Counted from the first letter of the stretch, positions 1 through 10,938 are shown. The stretch: 64,000 nt of DNA from Tolypocladium sp. Sup5 PDA-1 (GCA_000750105.3 JPHH03000009.1:620001-684000), one strand, 5' to 3'. Notes: generated by a model from the sequence alone, not told the origin. Program-made: numbers and translations.

Positions 1-162
1 GGTGCCCCAGAAGCATCCCGCCGCGACGGTGCAGCGCTGGGCGCCCTCGGGGATCGCGCCGGGGGCGTGCGAGGCGGAGGAGTCGGGGGCGATGGCGAGG
101 CGCGTGGACTGCGTAAAGGGGCGGACGAGGCGCGCGAGGAAGGGCGGGAGGTGCGAGGCCAT
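1..162 (-). CDS. msrA: Peptide methionine-S-sulfoxide reductase (MsrA), 5' part only
   Basis: Reading leftward from an ATG at 160-162 gives 54 codons open to the window edge. The visible N-terminus is about 44 residues of leader followed by CTVAAGCFWGT. The GCFWG motif is the MsrA active site; its Cys, here residue 50, reduces methionine-S-sulfoxide in proteins. MsrA is normally about 170-230 residues, so roughly three quarters lie outside the window. The Arg/Ser/Thr-containing, acid-poor leader (RLVRPFTQSTRLAIAP) could be a mitochondrial presequence, which is inference. The motif is diagnostic, so the family call is strong even though the gene is truncated by the window. Confidence 0.85.
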   Translation of the reverse strand, partial: MASHLPPFLARLVRPFTQSTRLAIAPDSSASHAPGAIPEGAQRCTVAAGCFWGT

Positions 163-2224
163 CGCGGTGGTGGGTGCCGCGTGCGACGTCGGCAGTTGGG
201 GGTGGAGCTTTTCGAGGTTGGAAATGGGCGATGGGCGAGATGGTGTTATTGAACGTCCTCGGCTGTCTCAAATACGACTTGGAAGCGTACAGCGTCGGGT
301 TGCTCGATGTACAAAGAGGAGATTGGAGGAGGAAGACGGGAATGAATAAATAGAAGAACAGTTGAAACGTCCTGCTCTTGAGGTCTTACCTAAAAAATAT
401 CGTGACGTGATCACGTCGCCCCGCCCTATGGCACGCTCCCCCCCATTTCTCGATTCCCGGAATGACAAATCGACTATTATACTCCGTACGGCAGTGCGGA
501 TTCCAAGCTGGCGGCGGTGGGGGTGGCTTGGAATCATTGGACCCTGGACCCTGGGCGCATGGAATCCGTCCGACGTCAACCTCAACGACCAGCCGGGCAT
601 ACAGTCGCGTCACACGTGAGGAATCGTGTAAAGACGTCAGAATATATACGCACATCAATTGCATCTTTGGTCGGCCGAGAGAAATGCGGCTGAGCCAAAA
701 GGGGCAGGGTGATGACACGGCCAAGTCTTGACTGTTGGCGGTGCAAGTTCCAGCCGTACTGGAAGCCCGCCGCGGTCTGACGAGTAGCACCCGGCTTTTC
801 CATTGCAGTCGGCCGGCATGGGAATCACACCTATTGCACTTCTCGGGCCGAAGCTAGAGCGAGATCTAGGTGCTCTCCGTAGATGCTTGGTAGCGTTAGC
901 GGCGGCTGTGGTGTCGCGATGCCTACGGCCGTCTTCGTGGGCTGACTGATCTCGGTCATAGCCGGCTAAAGCTTTTATGCGATGCGATTTAGGTAGCAAC
1001 TGCAAGCTGCAGCATTCTAGACAATCAACCATGGCCATTACCGATCAAGTGAACGGGCATGTCTTCCAATCAATACTCTGCGCCGAGAGTCCGTCTTACC
1101 AAGGCCACAACTGGTGACAGCGACCGCACTAGTGCCTTGCGTAACTGTTTAGGAATACAGAGATTGTCCAGGCTGATACGAAATGTTGCGCCGTGAAGGG
1201 CGGACGAGCGACGGCTCCTCGGCGTTGTAATTATTCTGTGGACAGCGCGGGTTGGGTCCTGGAGTCACTTCCTCACCAGCCCATCACTGCGCGTATCAAA
1301 GGGATGCCAGCCCTCAATGCTTGATATGAACTGTAACTGAGCTCAAATGACGAATACAGCGTGAAATGGCACGCCCCGCCAACCGTGGAGCGTCTCAATG
1401 GCGTGCAGCCTGGAAAATGAGGCACGGGGGTCGCAAACTCGCGCTTCCTCTTCAACAGCATCTTCCAAGCGAAGTCATGTGAGGGCCGCGAGGGCTGTTT
1501 CAATTCAATTCACGCTTTTCCCATTCCCGCTTCCCTTTACCTCCTTCAAAAATCGGATTTCGGCTTCTGTCTGCAAGTATTGCCCAACCAACTCATCCCT
1601 TTCGCGGTTCGCGCACACTGCCTTTGACTCCTTGCCCACATCCATCTTTGTCACCCAAGCTAAACGCCCATATATCGACGTCGGATTGGTAGCCGAGTGC
1701 GAGCTCGGAGTCTAATTCGGGATATTTCCAGAAGGGGCCGACCCAACGACCGGCCGACACTCCCCGCCCGAAAGGCTTGGCATCAAACGGCTTGTCGGCC
1801 TGCACACGAAGCTATTATAGTTTCGGGATGCGGCCCGACGAGACGTCTATTCTTCGGTGGATCCTGCACAGTGGGCTGCCATCTGGTCCCGCATGGCGGC
1901 TATCGATGTTGGGTGGAATGCTGCGGGAGCGATGTGACGTGGACACGCTTGCTTGCTTGCTTGCTTAATACGACTCATATAGGGCCGTGCCGTAAAGGTC
2001 AAAATAAAAGTACAGGACGACAAGGCCCCGTGTGGAGCAGCGATCGGCCCTGTCAAGTTGCCAGCCGATGCCATCACTGCAGTAGTTGGTTCTCTCTGAT
2101 GTGACGAGTCTGGGTCCACCATCTTCCTCTCGCCGACATACCGCGAGAGAGGGAGGGAGAGGGTGCCGCTCATTCGTTCATTGCCCGTTCACCATCATCG
2201 TCAACATCATCATCATCGTCATTG
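163..2224. other. Intergenic region without a recognised gene
   Basis: Between the msrA start and the end of the Zn2Cys6 regulator there is no open frame with recognisable protein features. The left part should hold the msrA promoter. A perfect (GCTT)x5 microsatellite lies at 1947-1966, and ATC/CAT-type short repeats lie at about 2190-2222, just beyond the regulator stop codon. Confidence 0.6.
1947..1966. repeat. (GCTT)5 microsatellite
   Basis: Five perfect tandem GCTT units in intergenic DNA, seen directly. Confidence 0.9.
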
Positions 2225-4351
2225 CTAATCTCTCCGCGCCGCCAGCTCCCGCTCCAGCGTCGCCTTCCAGTCCGATAGGGAGCGGTCCTCGTCCTCCCAG
2301 TATGCCAGCATCCCAATCACCTTGGCCACGGCCTCGTCCCAGCGCGCAGGCATCGCCGCGCAGCCCACCCTCGCCGCAGCGACCAACGCTAGCGCGCTGC
2401 GCGTGCATGCTCGGATCATGAAGAAGCCCCCGTGGTGCCGGTGGTAGAAGCCCGGCTCGTTGGCGCGCACCTGCAGCATGTGCGTGTCGAGCCCCCTTCT
2501 CGCGAGCTCCTGCAGCGCGGGCTTCAGCGGGTGCCGGCGGTGGTGCGCGTGGCGGCCGTGGGCGTGGGACAGGGCGGCCATGACAAAGGGCCAGTAGATC
2601 ATCTCGAAGAGGTTGATGAGGCGCCCGCGCAGCACCGAGCGGCAGATGCCGTCCTCGTCGATGGGCGTGTGGATGGAGAGCTCCGTCGGCAGGCTATCCG
2701 ACCACTCGCGCGCCTGCGCCTCGTACTCGCGCGTCATGTCGGCGAGCACGTCCAGGAACGTGGCATCGGAGGGGTACCGCTGCCGCAGGGTCAGGACCTC
2801 GCTGCACAGCCGGCTCGTCAGGCGCCGCAGCGAAATCTCGGCGAGGTAGAAGAGCCACGAGGCCCGCGACCGCTGCGTCTCGGAGCCCGGGCCGTCGGCG
2901 GACTCGGCTGGCGGCACGGGAGGCGCCGGGAAGAAGGGGGGGTACAAAGTCTGACCGTTATGTTGGATGTCAAAGTCGGGGAGACTGAGCTCGCCGCGCA
3001 GCTCGCGCTCCGACTTCCACGCGCTCCAGTACACGGCCTGCTCCTGGCTATGTTGGCGGCCAACCTCCACGCCTCCGCCGGGCGACAGCGATGGATTCTG
3101 CTGGGCGCGAGTCAGGAAAGGGAAGTGCTGGCATGCCGCCAAGCTCTGCGAGAAGAACCTCCAGCCATAGACTGGCTTGAACACCGTCATCATGTATACT
3201 CCAGAGAGGAATAAACACTGTGCGCCGATGATGTCGGACCGCACAAGCAGGATGCCAATGCGCTTCTGGGCCGCGGTGAAGAAGACCTGCGAGTCGGCGT
3301 AGGCCTGCGTGCCCAAGCGCGTCTCGGGGCTAGGCCCGAAGGGCGAGGCGAGGCAGCCGAGGGCGCAGACAATGAGGGCCAAGCACGAGGCCCCCGACCA
3401 GTCGATGCCATCCAAGAATGCGCGCATCACCATGCGGCGCGCCGAGGCCTCGTCGAGGATGGGGTTCTTGCAGTGGATGTACAAAAAAAAGTTGTCCAGG
3501 AGGCGGTAGAGGCGGTGCGACTCCATGTCGACGAGGGCAGCCAAGGAGGACGCAGCGGGCGAGGGGATGGCGTCCGGGGGAGGGCCGTCGACGGGCGATG
3601 GATGCTGCTGGAGGTGGTTGAAGACGGGCCATTGTAGGATGTGGTCTATCCTTTGCGGCAGGACGCTGTTGACCAGAGGACCGTCGTCGTTGTTTACCCC
3701 TGAGGAGCTGTGAGGATGCTGGCTGCTGCCGCTCAGCCTGCGATCGTCATCGCCAGTCCGCGGGCCGACGTGCTGATACTGCAGAAGCTCGCCAACGACG
3801 TAGCCACTGTCGGCACCGTTGGCGACATTCCCCGGCGCCGGCAGAGGCGCCGGCAGCAGGGCGGGCGCCGCCGCCGCAGTCACCGGAGACGCCTCCGGGA
3901 GCGACCCCGGCACGCGCAGCAGGCGCTCCAGGTCGTCGAGCCGGTCGAGGATCTTGAGGCTGGCCGGGTCGAAGCTCGACAGGTCGAAGCTGGACTGGAC
4001 GCAGACGGCGCCGACGCTCAGGCAGTACGAGCAGCTGGGCTTCTTGGAGTCGCACTTGGTCTTCCTCGCGCGGCACACCTGGCAGGCGCGCAGGTTCCGC
4101 TGACGCGGGTAGAAGGCCGTGCCGCGCGCCGCCGGGCGCTTGCGGGAACCGGCGCCGGCACTCGCGCTCGCGGCCCGGGCATCATCGTGAGGGGGTCCAG
4201 GCCGGTCGAAGATGACGCCGGCCTCTGCCGTCGGCGACGCGGACGGCGCGGAGGACGAGTCGGGGGCCGCCGCGATGGCGCCTGCGGGCCCATCGAGGCG
4301 ATGATGGTGAGTCTCGTGGCCGCCGTGCTGGTGCGGCGGCGGCGGAGCCAT
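2225..4351 (-). CDS. Zn2Cys6 fungal transcription factor
   Basis: A single-exon gene of 708 residues, started at the ATG at 4349-4351. A slightly longer frame upstream begins only with TTG. A binuclear zinc cluster sits near residues 90-117 with six Cys spaced CX2CX6CX6CX2CX6C (CQVCRARKTKC...CSYC...C), preceded by a basic, low-complexity His/Pro/Ala-rich N-terminus. The remaining ~500 residues resemble the fungal-specific transcription factor middle homology region, with motifs such as NFFLYIHCKNPILDE and SVYMMTVFKPVYGWRFF. The protein should bind DNA in the nucleus. It is transcribed away from the MFS sugar porter at 5149 across a shared 797 bp promoter, suggesting a regulator-transporter pair. 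No specific orthologue is recognised. Confidence 0.9.
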   Translation of the reverse strand: MAPPPPHQHGGHETHHHRLDGPAGAIAAAPDSSSAPSASPTAEAGVIFDRPGPPHDDARAASASAGAGSRKRPAARGTAFYPRQRNLRACQVCRARKTKCDSKKPSCSYCLSVGAVCVQSSFDLSSFDPASLKILDRLDDLERLLRVPGSLPEASPVTAAAAPALLPAPLPAPGNVANGADSGYVVGELLQYQHVGPRTGDDDRRLSGSSQHPHSSSGVNNDDGPLVNSVLPQRIDHILQWPVFNHLQQHPSPVDGPPPDAIPSPAASSLAALVDMESHRLYRLLDNFFLYIHCKNPILDEASARRMVMRAFLDGIDWSGASCLALIVCALGCLASPFGPSPETRLGTQAYADSQVFFTAAQKRIGILLVRSDIIGAQCLFLSGVYMMTVFKPVYGWRFFSQSLAACQHFPFLTRAQQNPSLSPGGGVEVGRQHSQEQAVYWSAWKSERELRGELSLPDFDIQHNGQTLYPPFFPAPPVPPAESADGPGSETQRSRASWLFYLAEISLRRLTSRLCSEVLTLRQRYPSDATFLDVLADMTREYEAQAREWSDSLPTELSIHTPIDEDGICRSVLRGRLINLFEMIYWPFVMAALSHAHGRHAHHRRHPLKPALQELARRGLDTHMLQVRANEPGFYHRHHGGFFMIRACTRSALALVAAARVGCAAMPARWDEAVAKVIGMLAYWEDEDRSLSDWKATLERELAARRD

Positions 4352-5148
4352 CTCAGATCCCAAGACGCACGGCCTGCGATGGCAGCGGGCGTTGGGTATG
4401 GCCGCGAGTGTGACACGGAGAAGCCCTCGGGGAGTGTCGCGTGAAATAGCAACGGTCGTCGTGGGCGCGAGAGCGCGGGGACCCCAAGTACCGACAGTCC
4501 CATGTCAGATGACTCGTATTATTCTATGCTCGGCCATAATATCTCACTGCATGTGTCTGGCCCGTCGACGCCAACTGAAGCCATTCGGCTCCATTTGCTC
4601 ACGATGTTACCCCGTTCCCCCGTCCATTTTCCGTGGTCCATCTCATTCTCGACGCCACGCCCTGCTCTGCCATCCAGTCTTTTTGCCTGGCTCCCTGCCT
4701 CTCCTCCCCCCGCACCGCCATCCTCTCCATCCGTCGGGGAGTCTCGGCCTCGGCGCCTTTTCTCCCAGTTTTGTTTGGCCCAATCCCCCACGCGGCTGCT
4801 GGCCCTTCCCTGCCGCACGTTTTACCCCGGATCAACGTCCCCTGGGGGACCTCGATTCAGACCGAACGCAACGACCACCCTCGAATCGAGAACACCAGTC
4901 GCTGCATGAGGCTGGGATCCCGCGGCGCGAATTGGGGCCCCGGGAGGGTGCCATCGATGTCACGGGCTTCACATATATATATATATATCCTGGGACGGCC
5001 TCGCCTGACACAGCGTTGCATCGGGGTCAGTAATCGAGCACGGACGTCATCAATTGACGGAGTCGAGCGTTGAACAATTTGAATTGTCACCTTTGTATTT
5101 CAAGTCCAAGGGCTCTTCCGTGTAAGACGCCGATTTGATCACTGCGCC
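4352..5148. promoter_or_regulatory. Shared divergent promoter, regulator / MFS porter
   Basis: A 797 bp spacer separates the start codons of the Zn2Cys6 regulator (minus) and the MFS porter (plus), so it must hold both promoters. A pure AT dinucleotide run at about 4973-4988 lies 160 bp upstream of the porter ATG and could act as its TATA-like element. A pyrimidine-rich stretch lies at about 4620-4730. No specific regulator sites are assigned. Confidence 0.6.
4973..4988. repeat. (AT)n run
   Basis: Eight uninterrupted AT units within the divergent promoter, seen directly; TATA-like by composition. Confidence 0.85.
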
Positions 5149-6708
5149 ATGGAGAAGCGCGACGAAGCAACCGTCGAGGCCCGCGCCTCGGGCGTCGAGG
5201 ACGTCAACCTCAAGAACGAGACCATCCGCGTCGACCACCAGCTCGAACACGAGCTCACCGTCCGCGACGTCTTTAAGCGGCACCCGGCCCTCGTCTTCTG
5301 GTGCTTTTACTGGTCAATGGCTGCCATGGGCTGGGGCTTTGACGCCCAAATTAACGGCGGCATGCTCGCGGTAAAGGCGTTTCGCCGCGATTTTGGCTTC
5401 ATCTACAACGGCGAGCCTGTACTTCCAGCTTCTTGGCAGACGGGATTCAATACCATCTCGAGCGTTGGGCAGTTCTTCGGAGGCTTTGCCTGCTCTTGGG
5501 TCGCCGACCGTGTCGGGCGAAAAGCAGCGCTTCTGGCGGGCATCATCGTCGCCTCCTGCGGCATCGTCGGCGAAGTATGCTCCACCGCAAATGCCGCCTT
5601 TCTCGTCTCCAAGCTCATCCTCGGCTTCGGCCTCGGCTTCCTCCTGACACTCGCGCCTCTCGCAACCTCGGAATGCGCGCCCGTCAGCTTCCGCGGCATC
5701 GCCACCGCCGGCGTGCAGTTCAGCCTCTGCACCGGGCAGCTCGTCTCCAACGCCGTCATCAAGGCCTTTGGCCAGTGGGAGAGCAGTTGGGCCTACAAGG
5801 GCCCCTTTGCCATACAGCTCTTCTTCTGCGCCTTCCTCCTCGCAGGTTTGCCGTTTGCCCCCGAGACGCCCTGGTACCTCGCCCGCGTGGGCAAACGCGA
5901 GGCGGCCAAGCGATCGCTCCGCAGGCTATACGGGACTGGCATCGACATCGACGGCAAGCTCATCACCCTCGAGGCCGCCATTGCCGAGGAGGAGGCCACG
6001 CGCTCGCAGCAGGGCTCGCTGCTGCAGTGTTTCCGCGGCACCGACCGCGTCCGCACCGCCATCTCGACGGGCGTCTTTGCCTGCCAGCACTTCGTCGGCA
6101 TCATCTTCGTCCTGGGATATTCAACCTATTTCTTTCAATTGGCGGGATTGCCGGTTGATAAGAGCTTCGACCTCGGCGTCGGCGTCACGGCGTGCGGTCT
6201 CCTCGGCAACTTCTGCAGCTGGTTCATCATCAACAGCCTCGGACGCCGCAGCGTCTTTCTGGCCGGCATGGCGATGGTGACGGCCATCCTGCTGCTCATC
6301 GGCGTGCTCGATGTCATCCCCACGGCCGGCGCCAAGTGGGTTCAGGCGAGCCTGACCATTGTCTACGCATTTGTCTACACCGCGTCGCTCGGAGCGATGG
6401 CGTTCGCAATCCTAGGCGAAGCCAGCAGCACCTCGCTACGCGCGCCGACCATAGCCCTCGCCACTGCAACGCAAGCCATTGCGGGGACTGTATTCAACTT
6501 CGCTATTCCCTACATGGTGAACCCAGACGAAGCCAACCTCAGGGGTAAAGTGGGATATGTGTTTGGAGGGCTTGCCGCCATCGCCAGCGCCTGGAGCTTC
6601 TTTTACGTGCCGGAACTCAAGGGCCGCACGTTCGATGAAATTGACCGCATGTTCCAGGCCAAAGTGCCGCCGCGCAATATGGGGTCGTATCAGCTCGAGG
6701 CCTATTAG
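5149..6708 (+). CDS. MFS sugar porter, alpha-glucoside permease-like
   Basis: An intronless gene of 519 residues, the usual size for fungal sugar porters. Family signatures seen are the cytosolic loop VADRVGRK (about residues 118-125), PETPWYLAR after TM6 (the PESPRWL position), and PELKGRTFDEID at the C-terminus (the PETKGRTLEEID position). Twelve hydrophobic segments are consistent with a plasma-membrane MFS protein. The N-terminal layout (ALVFWCFYWSMAAMGWGFDAQINGG) resembles the maltose / general alpha-glucoside permease branch, so proton-coupled uptake of an oligosaccharide or glucoside is likely. The substrate is inferred from overall resemblance only. It is divergent from the Zn2Cys6 regulator at 2225-4351, which may control it. 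Confidence 0.9.
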   Translation: MEKRDEATVEARASGVEDVNLKNETIRVDHQLEHELTVRDVFKRHPALVFWCFYWSMAAMGWGFDAQINGGMLAVKAFRRDFGFIYNGEPVLPASWQTGFNTISSVGQFFGGFACSWVADRVGRKAALLAGIIVASCGIVGEVCSTANAAFLVSKLILGFGLGFLLTLAPLATSECAPVSFRGIATAGVQFSLCTGQLVSNAVIKAFGQWESSWAYKGPFAIQLFFCAFLLAGLPFAPETPWYLARVGKREAAKRSLRRLYGTGIDIDGKLITLEAAIAEEEATRSQQGSLLQCFRGTDRVRTAISTGVFACQHFVGIIFVLGYSTYFFQLAGLPVDKSFDLGVGVTACGLLGNFCSWFIINSLGRRSVFLAGMAMVTAILLLIGVLDVIPTAGAKWVQASLTIVYAFVYTASLGAMAFAILGEASSTSLRAPTIALATATQAIAGTVFNFAIPYMVNPDEANLRGKVGYVFGGLAAIASAWSFFYVPELKGRTFDEIDRMFQAKVPPRNMGSYQLEAY

Positions 6709-7786
6709 CAGGAAGTCGACTGGAAGTATTCGTTGCCGATGTCCGCCGTCGGGCGTCCGGGTCTCCGGGACCCACCCGGCCGGGACCCACCTACCCGGAG
6801 CATCACCTTGCCCACGATGCAGCTAGCCGACCAGTACGTGTGACTACTTCGGTACTTGGATTATTGGAAGAGCATTTGGAAGGAGTTGATGAATTGGTTT
6901 GGACACGTAGCGAATAATATTGATGAGTTTGGCGTTGTCGCTACTTTATTCACATCCGTTTCCCACTATGCGTCCGTTGCCTGTGCGCAACACCATCTCC
7001 GATTGCAAGTAGGAGTCAAATTGATCAGCCCGAGGAACTCTTCTTAAAAAGCGACATGCGAGCAATACAAAACCTCGCCGTCGGGCGACCCATCCCGAAC
7101 CCTTAGAGCGCTCACGAGACAGCCCATTGCAACGAGGATGCGGCCCGCCGGGTTCGAGTACAACCTACGTGTTTCTGCTGCTAGGCATTGACAGCAACCG
7201 TCGTGACCGCAGCAACTTCTAGTTGATGGCCACCGTCCCGAACTAAGCCGTTTCCACCCTTGCGAAAATTGCTTCAATGATTTCATGATCTGCCGGGCTG
7301 CCTCAACGGACGAAGATCAGACGCGTGGCCACGAGGCGGTGGTGAGGCTTGTGTCCCTCGCGATTCACAAAGCCCGGAGTCGTTCATCTCTTGCAGAAAC
7401 ATGTCCGATACTCAAGGAGGCTCATAAGGCCTCATGAGGGTCCATCTCCAGCCGTAGCGGAAACTATGTGCCAAACGGCTTAGCGCGGACATCCTCTGAC
7501 CGTAACCAACGCGGCGCAGCCATCGCCAGTTCGCCACGCTTGGTTAGTTGGTTGGTTAGGCGATGGGATTTTTGGCTTTCGGCCATGGATATCAGCGCTT
7601 CTATTAGTCGTCCACGCTTCGGCGGCCGCAGCGCTACGACTTTGGGAGGACTAGAACCTCTGGAACAATGTCTCAGCCACGCTCATATGCGCTATAAGAA
7701 GCACAAGGGTGTACGACGTTTTCGACCATGTTGATGAGCACCAAGGCCCGATACGACGGACATTGGAAAAAGCTGGACGCTGCAAC
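6709..7786. other. Intergenic region, no gene seen
   Basis: About 1.1 kb between the MFS porter stop and the deiminase start. Frames are short and show no family features. It holds the 3' end of the porter transcript and the promoter of the deiminase-like gene. Confidence 0.55.
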
Positions 7787-8917
7787 ATGCTCCTCTCTTC
7801 CATCGTCGTCATGGCTCAAACCGCTTCCGCCGCCACTTCCGCCGCCTTTTATCATCCCGCCGAATGGGAGCACCAGTCGCGCGTTGTCATGGCGTGGCCA
7901 AGCCCGCAGAATGACTTCTTTGCCGAGAGCCCGGAAGATCTAAAGCCAGCAACAAAGGACATCTCGACCATCGCCGAGGCTGTGGCGCTGTTCGAGCCGG
8001 TCACGCTCCTGGTTGGCACTGATCGGCTCCACGAGGCCGAGAAGCGGTTCAAAAAGAACAAGCAGATCAAGCTGCTCCCCGTCCAGGGATACAAGCTTGA
8101 TCTCTGGATGAGAGACATGGCTCCGACGTATGTGGTCAACGACGACGACAAGCGCGCTCGCCTCTATGGCGTCGACTACAACTTCAACGGCTGGGGAAAG
8201 AAGTACCCCGTTGACGCATGCGTCTCCCTCGCTTCCATGATTCTCGACGATATGAAGACTCCCCGTGTCGCTAGCTCCCTGGTGACCGAAGGCGGCTCCC
8301 TTGAGGTTGACGGCGACGGCACCCTTCTCATCACAGAAAGCTCCATCATCAACGACAACCGCAATCCCGGGAAGAGCAAGGAGGACGTCGAGGCCGAGCT
8401 TCGACGAACGCTCGGCGTCGAGAAGATCATTTGGATTCCTGGTCGAAAGGGGCTTGAGATTACGGACAGTCACGTTGATGGCCTTGTGCGCTTTGTGGCG
8501 CCCGGCAAAGTGCTCCTCAGCAAGCCCAGCGAGCTCGATGACAGTGTCTGGGCCAAAATCTACGACGAAGCCTACGACATCCTGTCCAACTCGACCGACG
8601 CCAGGGGCCGCCGCCTGGAAATCGTCGAAATCGTCGAGGCCGATATGTACTCGATTGGCCTCGATCGGCAGTCTCTGAAGGACATTGAAAGCGGCAGGGA
8701 GGACTCGCCGGCGTTGAACTACGTCAACTATCTGCTCGTCAACGACGGAGTGATCTTTCCTCAGTTCGGCGACAAGAAGGCGGATGCTGCTGCCCTCAAG
8801 GTGATTCGAAACTTGTACAAGAACAGAGAGGTCGAGCCGGTGTACATCGAGGAGCTGCCGATGCTGGGTGGTGGAATTCATTGCTCGACGCAGGAGGTTC
8901 CTGTGCCGCGGGACTGA
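7787..8917 (+). CDS. Agmatine deiminase / PAD_porph-type guanidino hydrolase, probably secreted
   Basis: A single-exon gene of 376 residues from the ATG at 7787. The frame is open further upstream but only from GTG. The first ~15 residues (MLLSSIVVMAQTASA) look like a signal peptide; an alternative start at 7811 would remove it. Catalytic landmarks of the Porphyromonas-type peptidylarginine/agmatine deiminase family are in order: WMRDMAP (Asp110), TEGGSLE (Glu168), DSHVDG (Asp227, His229) and GGGIHCSTQEVP with nucleophile Cys366. The fold hydrolyses a guanidino group to a ureido group and ammonia. Classical agmatine deiminases read GGNIHC at the Cys, so the substrate could be agmatine or another arginine derivative. 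No introns and a mainly bacterial family leave horizontal origin possible, but this is inference. Confidence 0.85.
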   Translation: MLLSSIVVMAQTASAATSAAFYHPAEWEHQSRVVMAWPSPQNDFFAESPEDLKPATKDISTIAEAVALFEPVTLLVGTDRLHEAEKRFKKNKQIKLLPVQGYKLDLWMRDMAPTYVVNDDDKRARLYGVDYNFNGWGKKYPVDACVSLASMILDDMKTPRVASSLVTEGGSLEVDGDGTLLITESSIINDNRNPGKSKEDVEAELRRTLGVEKIIWIPGRKGLEITDSHVDGLVRFVAPGKVLLSKPSELDDSVWAKIYDEAYDILSNSTDARGRRLEIVEIVEADMYSIGLDRQSLKDIESGREDSPALNYVNYLLVNDGVIFPQFGDKKADAAALKVIRNLYKNREVEPVYIEELPMLGGGIHCSTQEVPVPRD

Positions 8918-9208
8918 GGACGAATACGCCTCTTAATCCAGTTCAATTGAGGACCTTGTTGATCATAGATGGGGACTCTTGGCTGGCTTTTAACTTTCGG
9001 TTGTGTCTTAACATTAAAAGTTATTAAGAGGCGAGTCCTACTATTTTCAAAAGTTGCGGTATACGAACCCGTACCGTACGAAGCACCCTGGGGGGGCTGA
9101 ACCCCTGTCAGATGGCCTCAGCTTGCTGTAGTGAAATCCTCAGGCATGTAACCGCCTCGACGCGTTCCACGTCCAACAACAACCCTGGAGATCAACAAAT
9201 TTTTGACA

Positions 9209-10761
9209 ATGCCGCAGGCCCGCAGCCGTCAAGCGTCGCTAATACCCCGAGTTTCGAAAACAATGTTCCGTCGTCCTAAGCACCTGCACCTCTCTAGCGG
9301 CATCTTCGAAGAGAACATCACGCGCTACTGCAAAGGCGGCTACCACCCTGTCGGGATTGCAGACCTCTTCGACAACGGCAGGTATCGGGTTGTGAGCAAG
9401 GTCGGGTATGGAGTTTACTCTACCGTTTGGCTTGCCTATAACCTCGAGTAAGTCCCGTGCAGAGCTAGTCAAGGGCTTGAATCTAAGCCAAAACCAGGAC
9501 GAAGGGACACGTTGCATTGAAGGTTCTTACGTCGGATACTTTTGGGCACGACAAAGACAGCTTTGAGCTGGACATCCTCAAGCACATCCGGACCCAGAAC
9601 AAGCCTCATCCCGGCGAGAGCCATATTCTTGGGCTCCTTGACGAGTTTTCGCACACTGGCCCAAACAGGAATCATGTTGTTCTTGTATTCAAGGCCATGG
9701 GCCCGGACATGGCGAAATACAGGCGGCTGTTCCCAAACTTGAGGATCCCACTACCTCTCATGAAGCAAATTTCGAGACAGCTCCTGCTTGCTTTGTCATA
9801 TCTACACGACACATATCGAGTCATCCACACAGGTCGGTTCGTACCGGCGGCATAGACAAACGTGGCTGGACCAGCCTTCCTGATTGCAACTTGGTACTGA
9901 CTGTGGCCATAGATATCAAGCCCCAAAACATTCTTGTTGAAACCCCAGCGATCAACAGGATGTTTGAACAAGCGGCTTCGGAAGCATTTCAGTCCAATGG
10001 CCCGTCGTTGGAGCCGCCGAATGACTTTTACATGGCATCGACACAGGTTTCGTCAGCCGAAGAGGACATAGCTCGCCCGACCGAGCTTTCTGTTCGACTA
10101 GCAGATTTTGGTACATGTAAGACTCTCGACCTGTTGGAAAAGAACGAGTGGACCTAATGCACAGCGTCTAGCAAGTTGGTTCAATGAGCACCTGACAGAG
10201 TGGATTCAACCACAGGCACTTCGAGCTCCGGAGGTAGTACTTGGAGCTGGCTGGGACCATAAAGTCGACATCTGGAACTTGGGATTGATAGTGAGTTCTA
10301 GTCCCGGATGGTGAGAAACGCCGCTCTCGGCAGATGTGATAACCGTGTTCCCCTACCAGATCTGGGAGCTTGCGGAAGGGCGGCTTCTCTTCGACGGCAC
10401 GTGGACCGCGAATGCTCCATACACCCCCGAGGCTCACCTGGCACAAATGATGGCTGTCCTTGGCAAACTACCTGAACCACTGGTGGCACGATCCAAGAAC
10501 CGAGATCAATACTTTGACATTGAAGGTATGGATAGCCGAATGTTGCCCCTCTAGCGCAGTGGATTTCTGCTAATTCCCATAGGCAATCTTCTTAAGCCGT
10601 CGTCATTTCCGCCCTGCTCTCTGGAGCAGTTCAGCAAGAACCCTGGCCTCTCAGGCCCGGAAAGGAAGGCATTCCTGGGCTTCATTGCGTCAATGGTACG
10701 GCTGAACCCGGACGAGCGTTCTGATGCCAGCAAGTTGCTCGAATCAGAATGGCTGGGATAG
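9209..10761 (+). CDS. SRPK-type serine/threonine protein kinase, six exons
   Basis: Exons 9209-9447, 9498-9832, 9913-10116, 10172-10290, 10360-10525 and 10583-10761 give 413 residues. The ATG at 9209 is used. Seen in order: GYHPVGIADLFDNGRY, Gly-rich loop VGYGVYSTVWLA, catalytic Lys in HVALKVL, IHTDIKPQNIL as catalytic loop, ADFGT, and TEWIQPQALRAPEVVLG. The HTDIKPxN loop and the IQPxxxRAPEV segment are hallmarks of SR-protein kinases, which phosphorylate Arg-Ser dipeptides of splicing factors. The spacer between kinase halves is short (about 60 residues, rich in Glu/Ser), as in many fungal SRPK-like paralogues. Such paralogues are expanded in filamentous fungi, so this may not be the core splicing kinase. 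All five introns are 50-80 nt and have GT-AG ends. Confidence 0.88.
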
Positions 10762-10938
10762 CTGAGAACAATTGGCTTGGTGACCCATTCGGTCATGGTC
10801 AGGGGCTCATCGATGACTCCGAGGACAGCAAACACGGAAAAGAACAGACAATAGATTGCTTTCGTAGAGTTAATTCACATGTTCATATAAGGCAACCGAA
10901 AGATTACTTTATTTCCCGGGAAGCTGGGGCGCTATCCT

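Noticed and set aside
2432..4444. Long plus-strand frames opposite the first Zn2Cys6 regulator
   Set aside because: Arg/Ala/Val-rich antisense shadows without motifs.
7140..7170. gttcga-containing tRNA B-box-like sequence (also near 10975, 14720, 51563)
   Set aside because: Flanking bases do not form a T-arm and no acceptor stem or anticodon arm was found.
7940..8881. 313-codon open frame on minus over the deiminase gene
   Set aside because: Complementary to a gene with intact catalytic motifs; no family features of its own.
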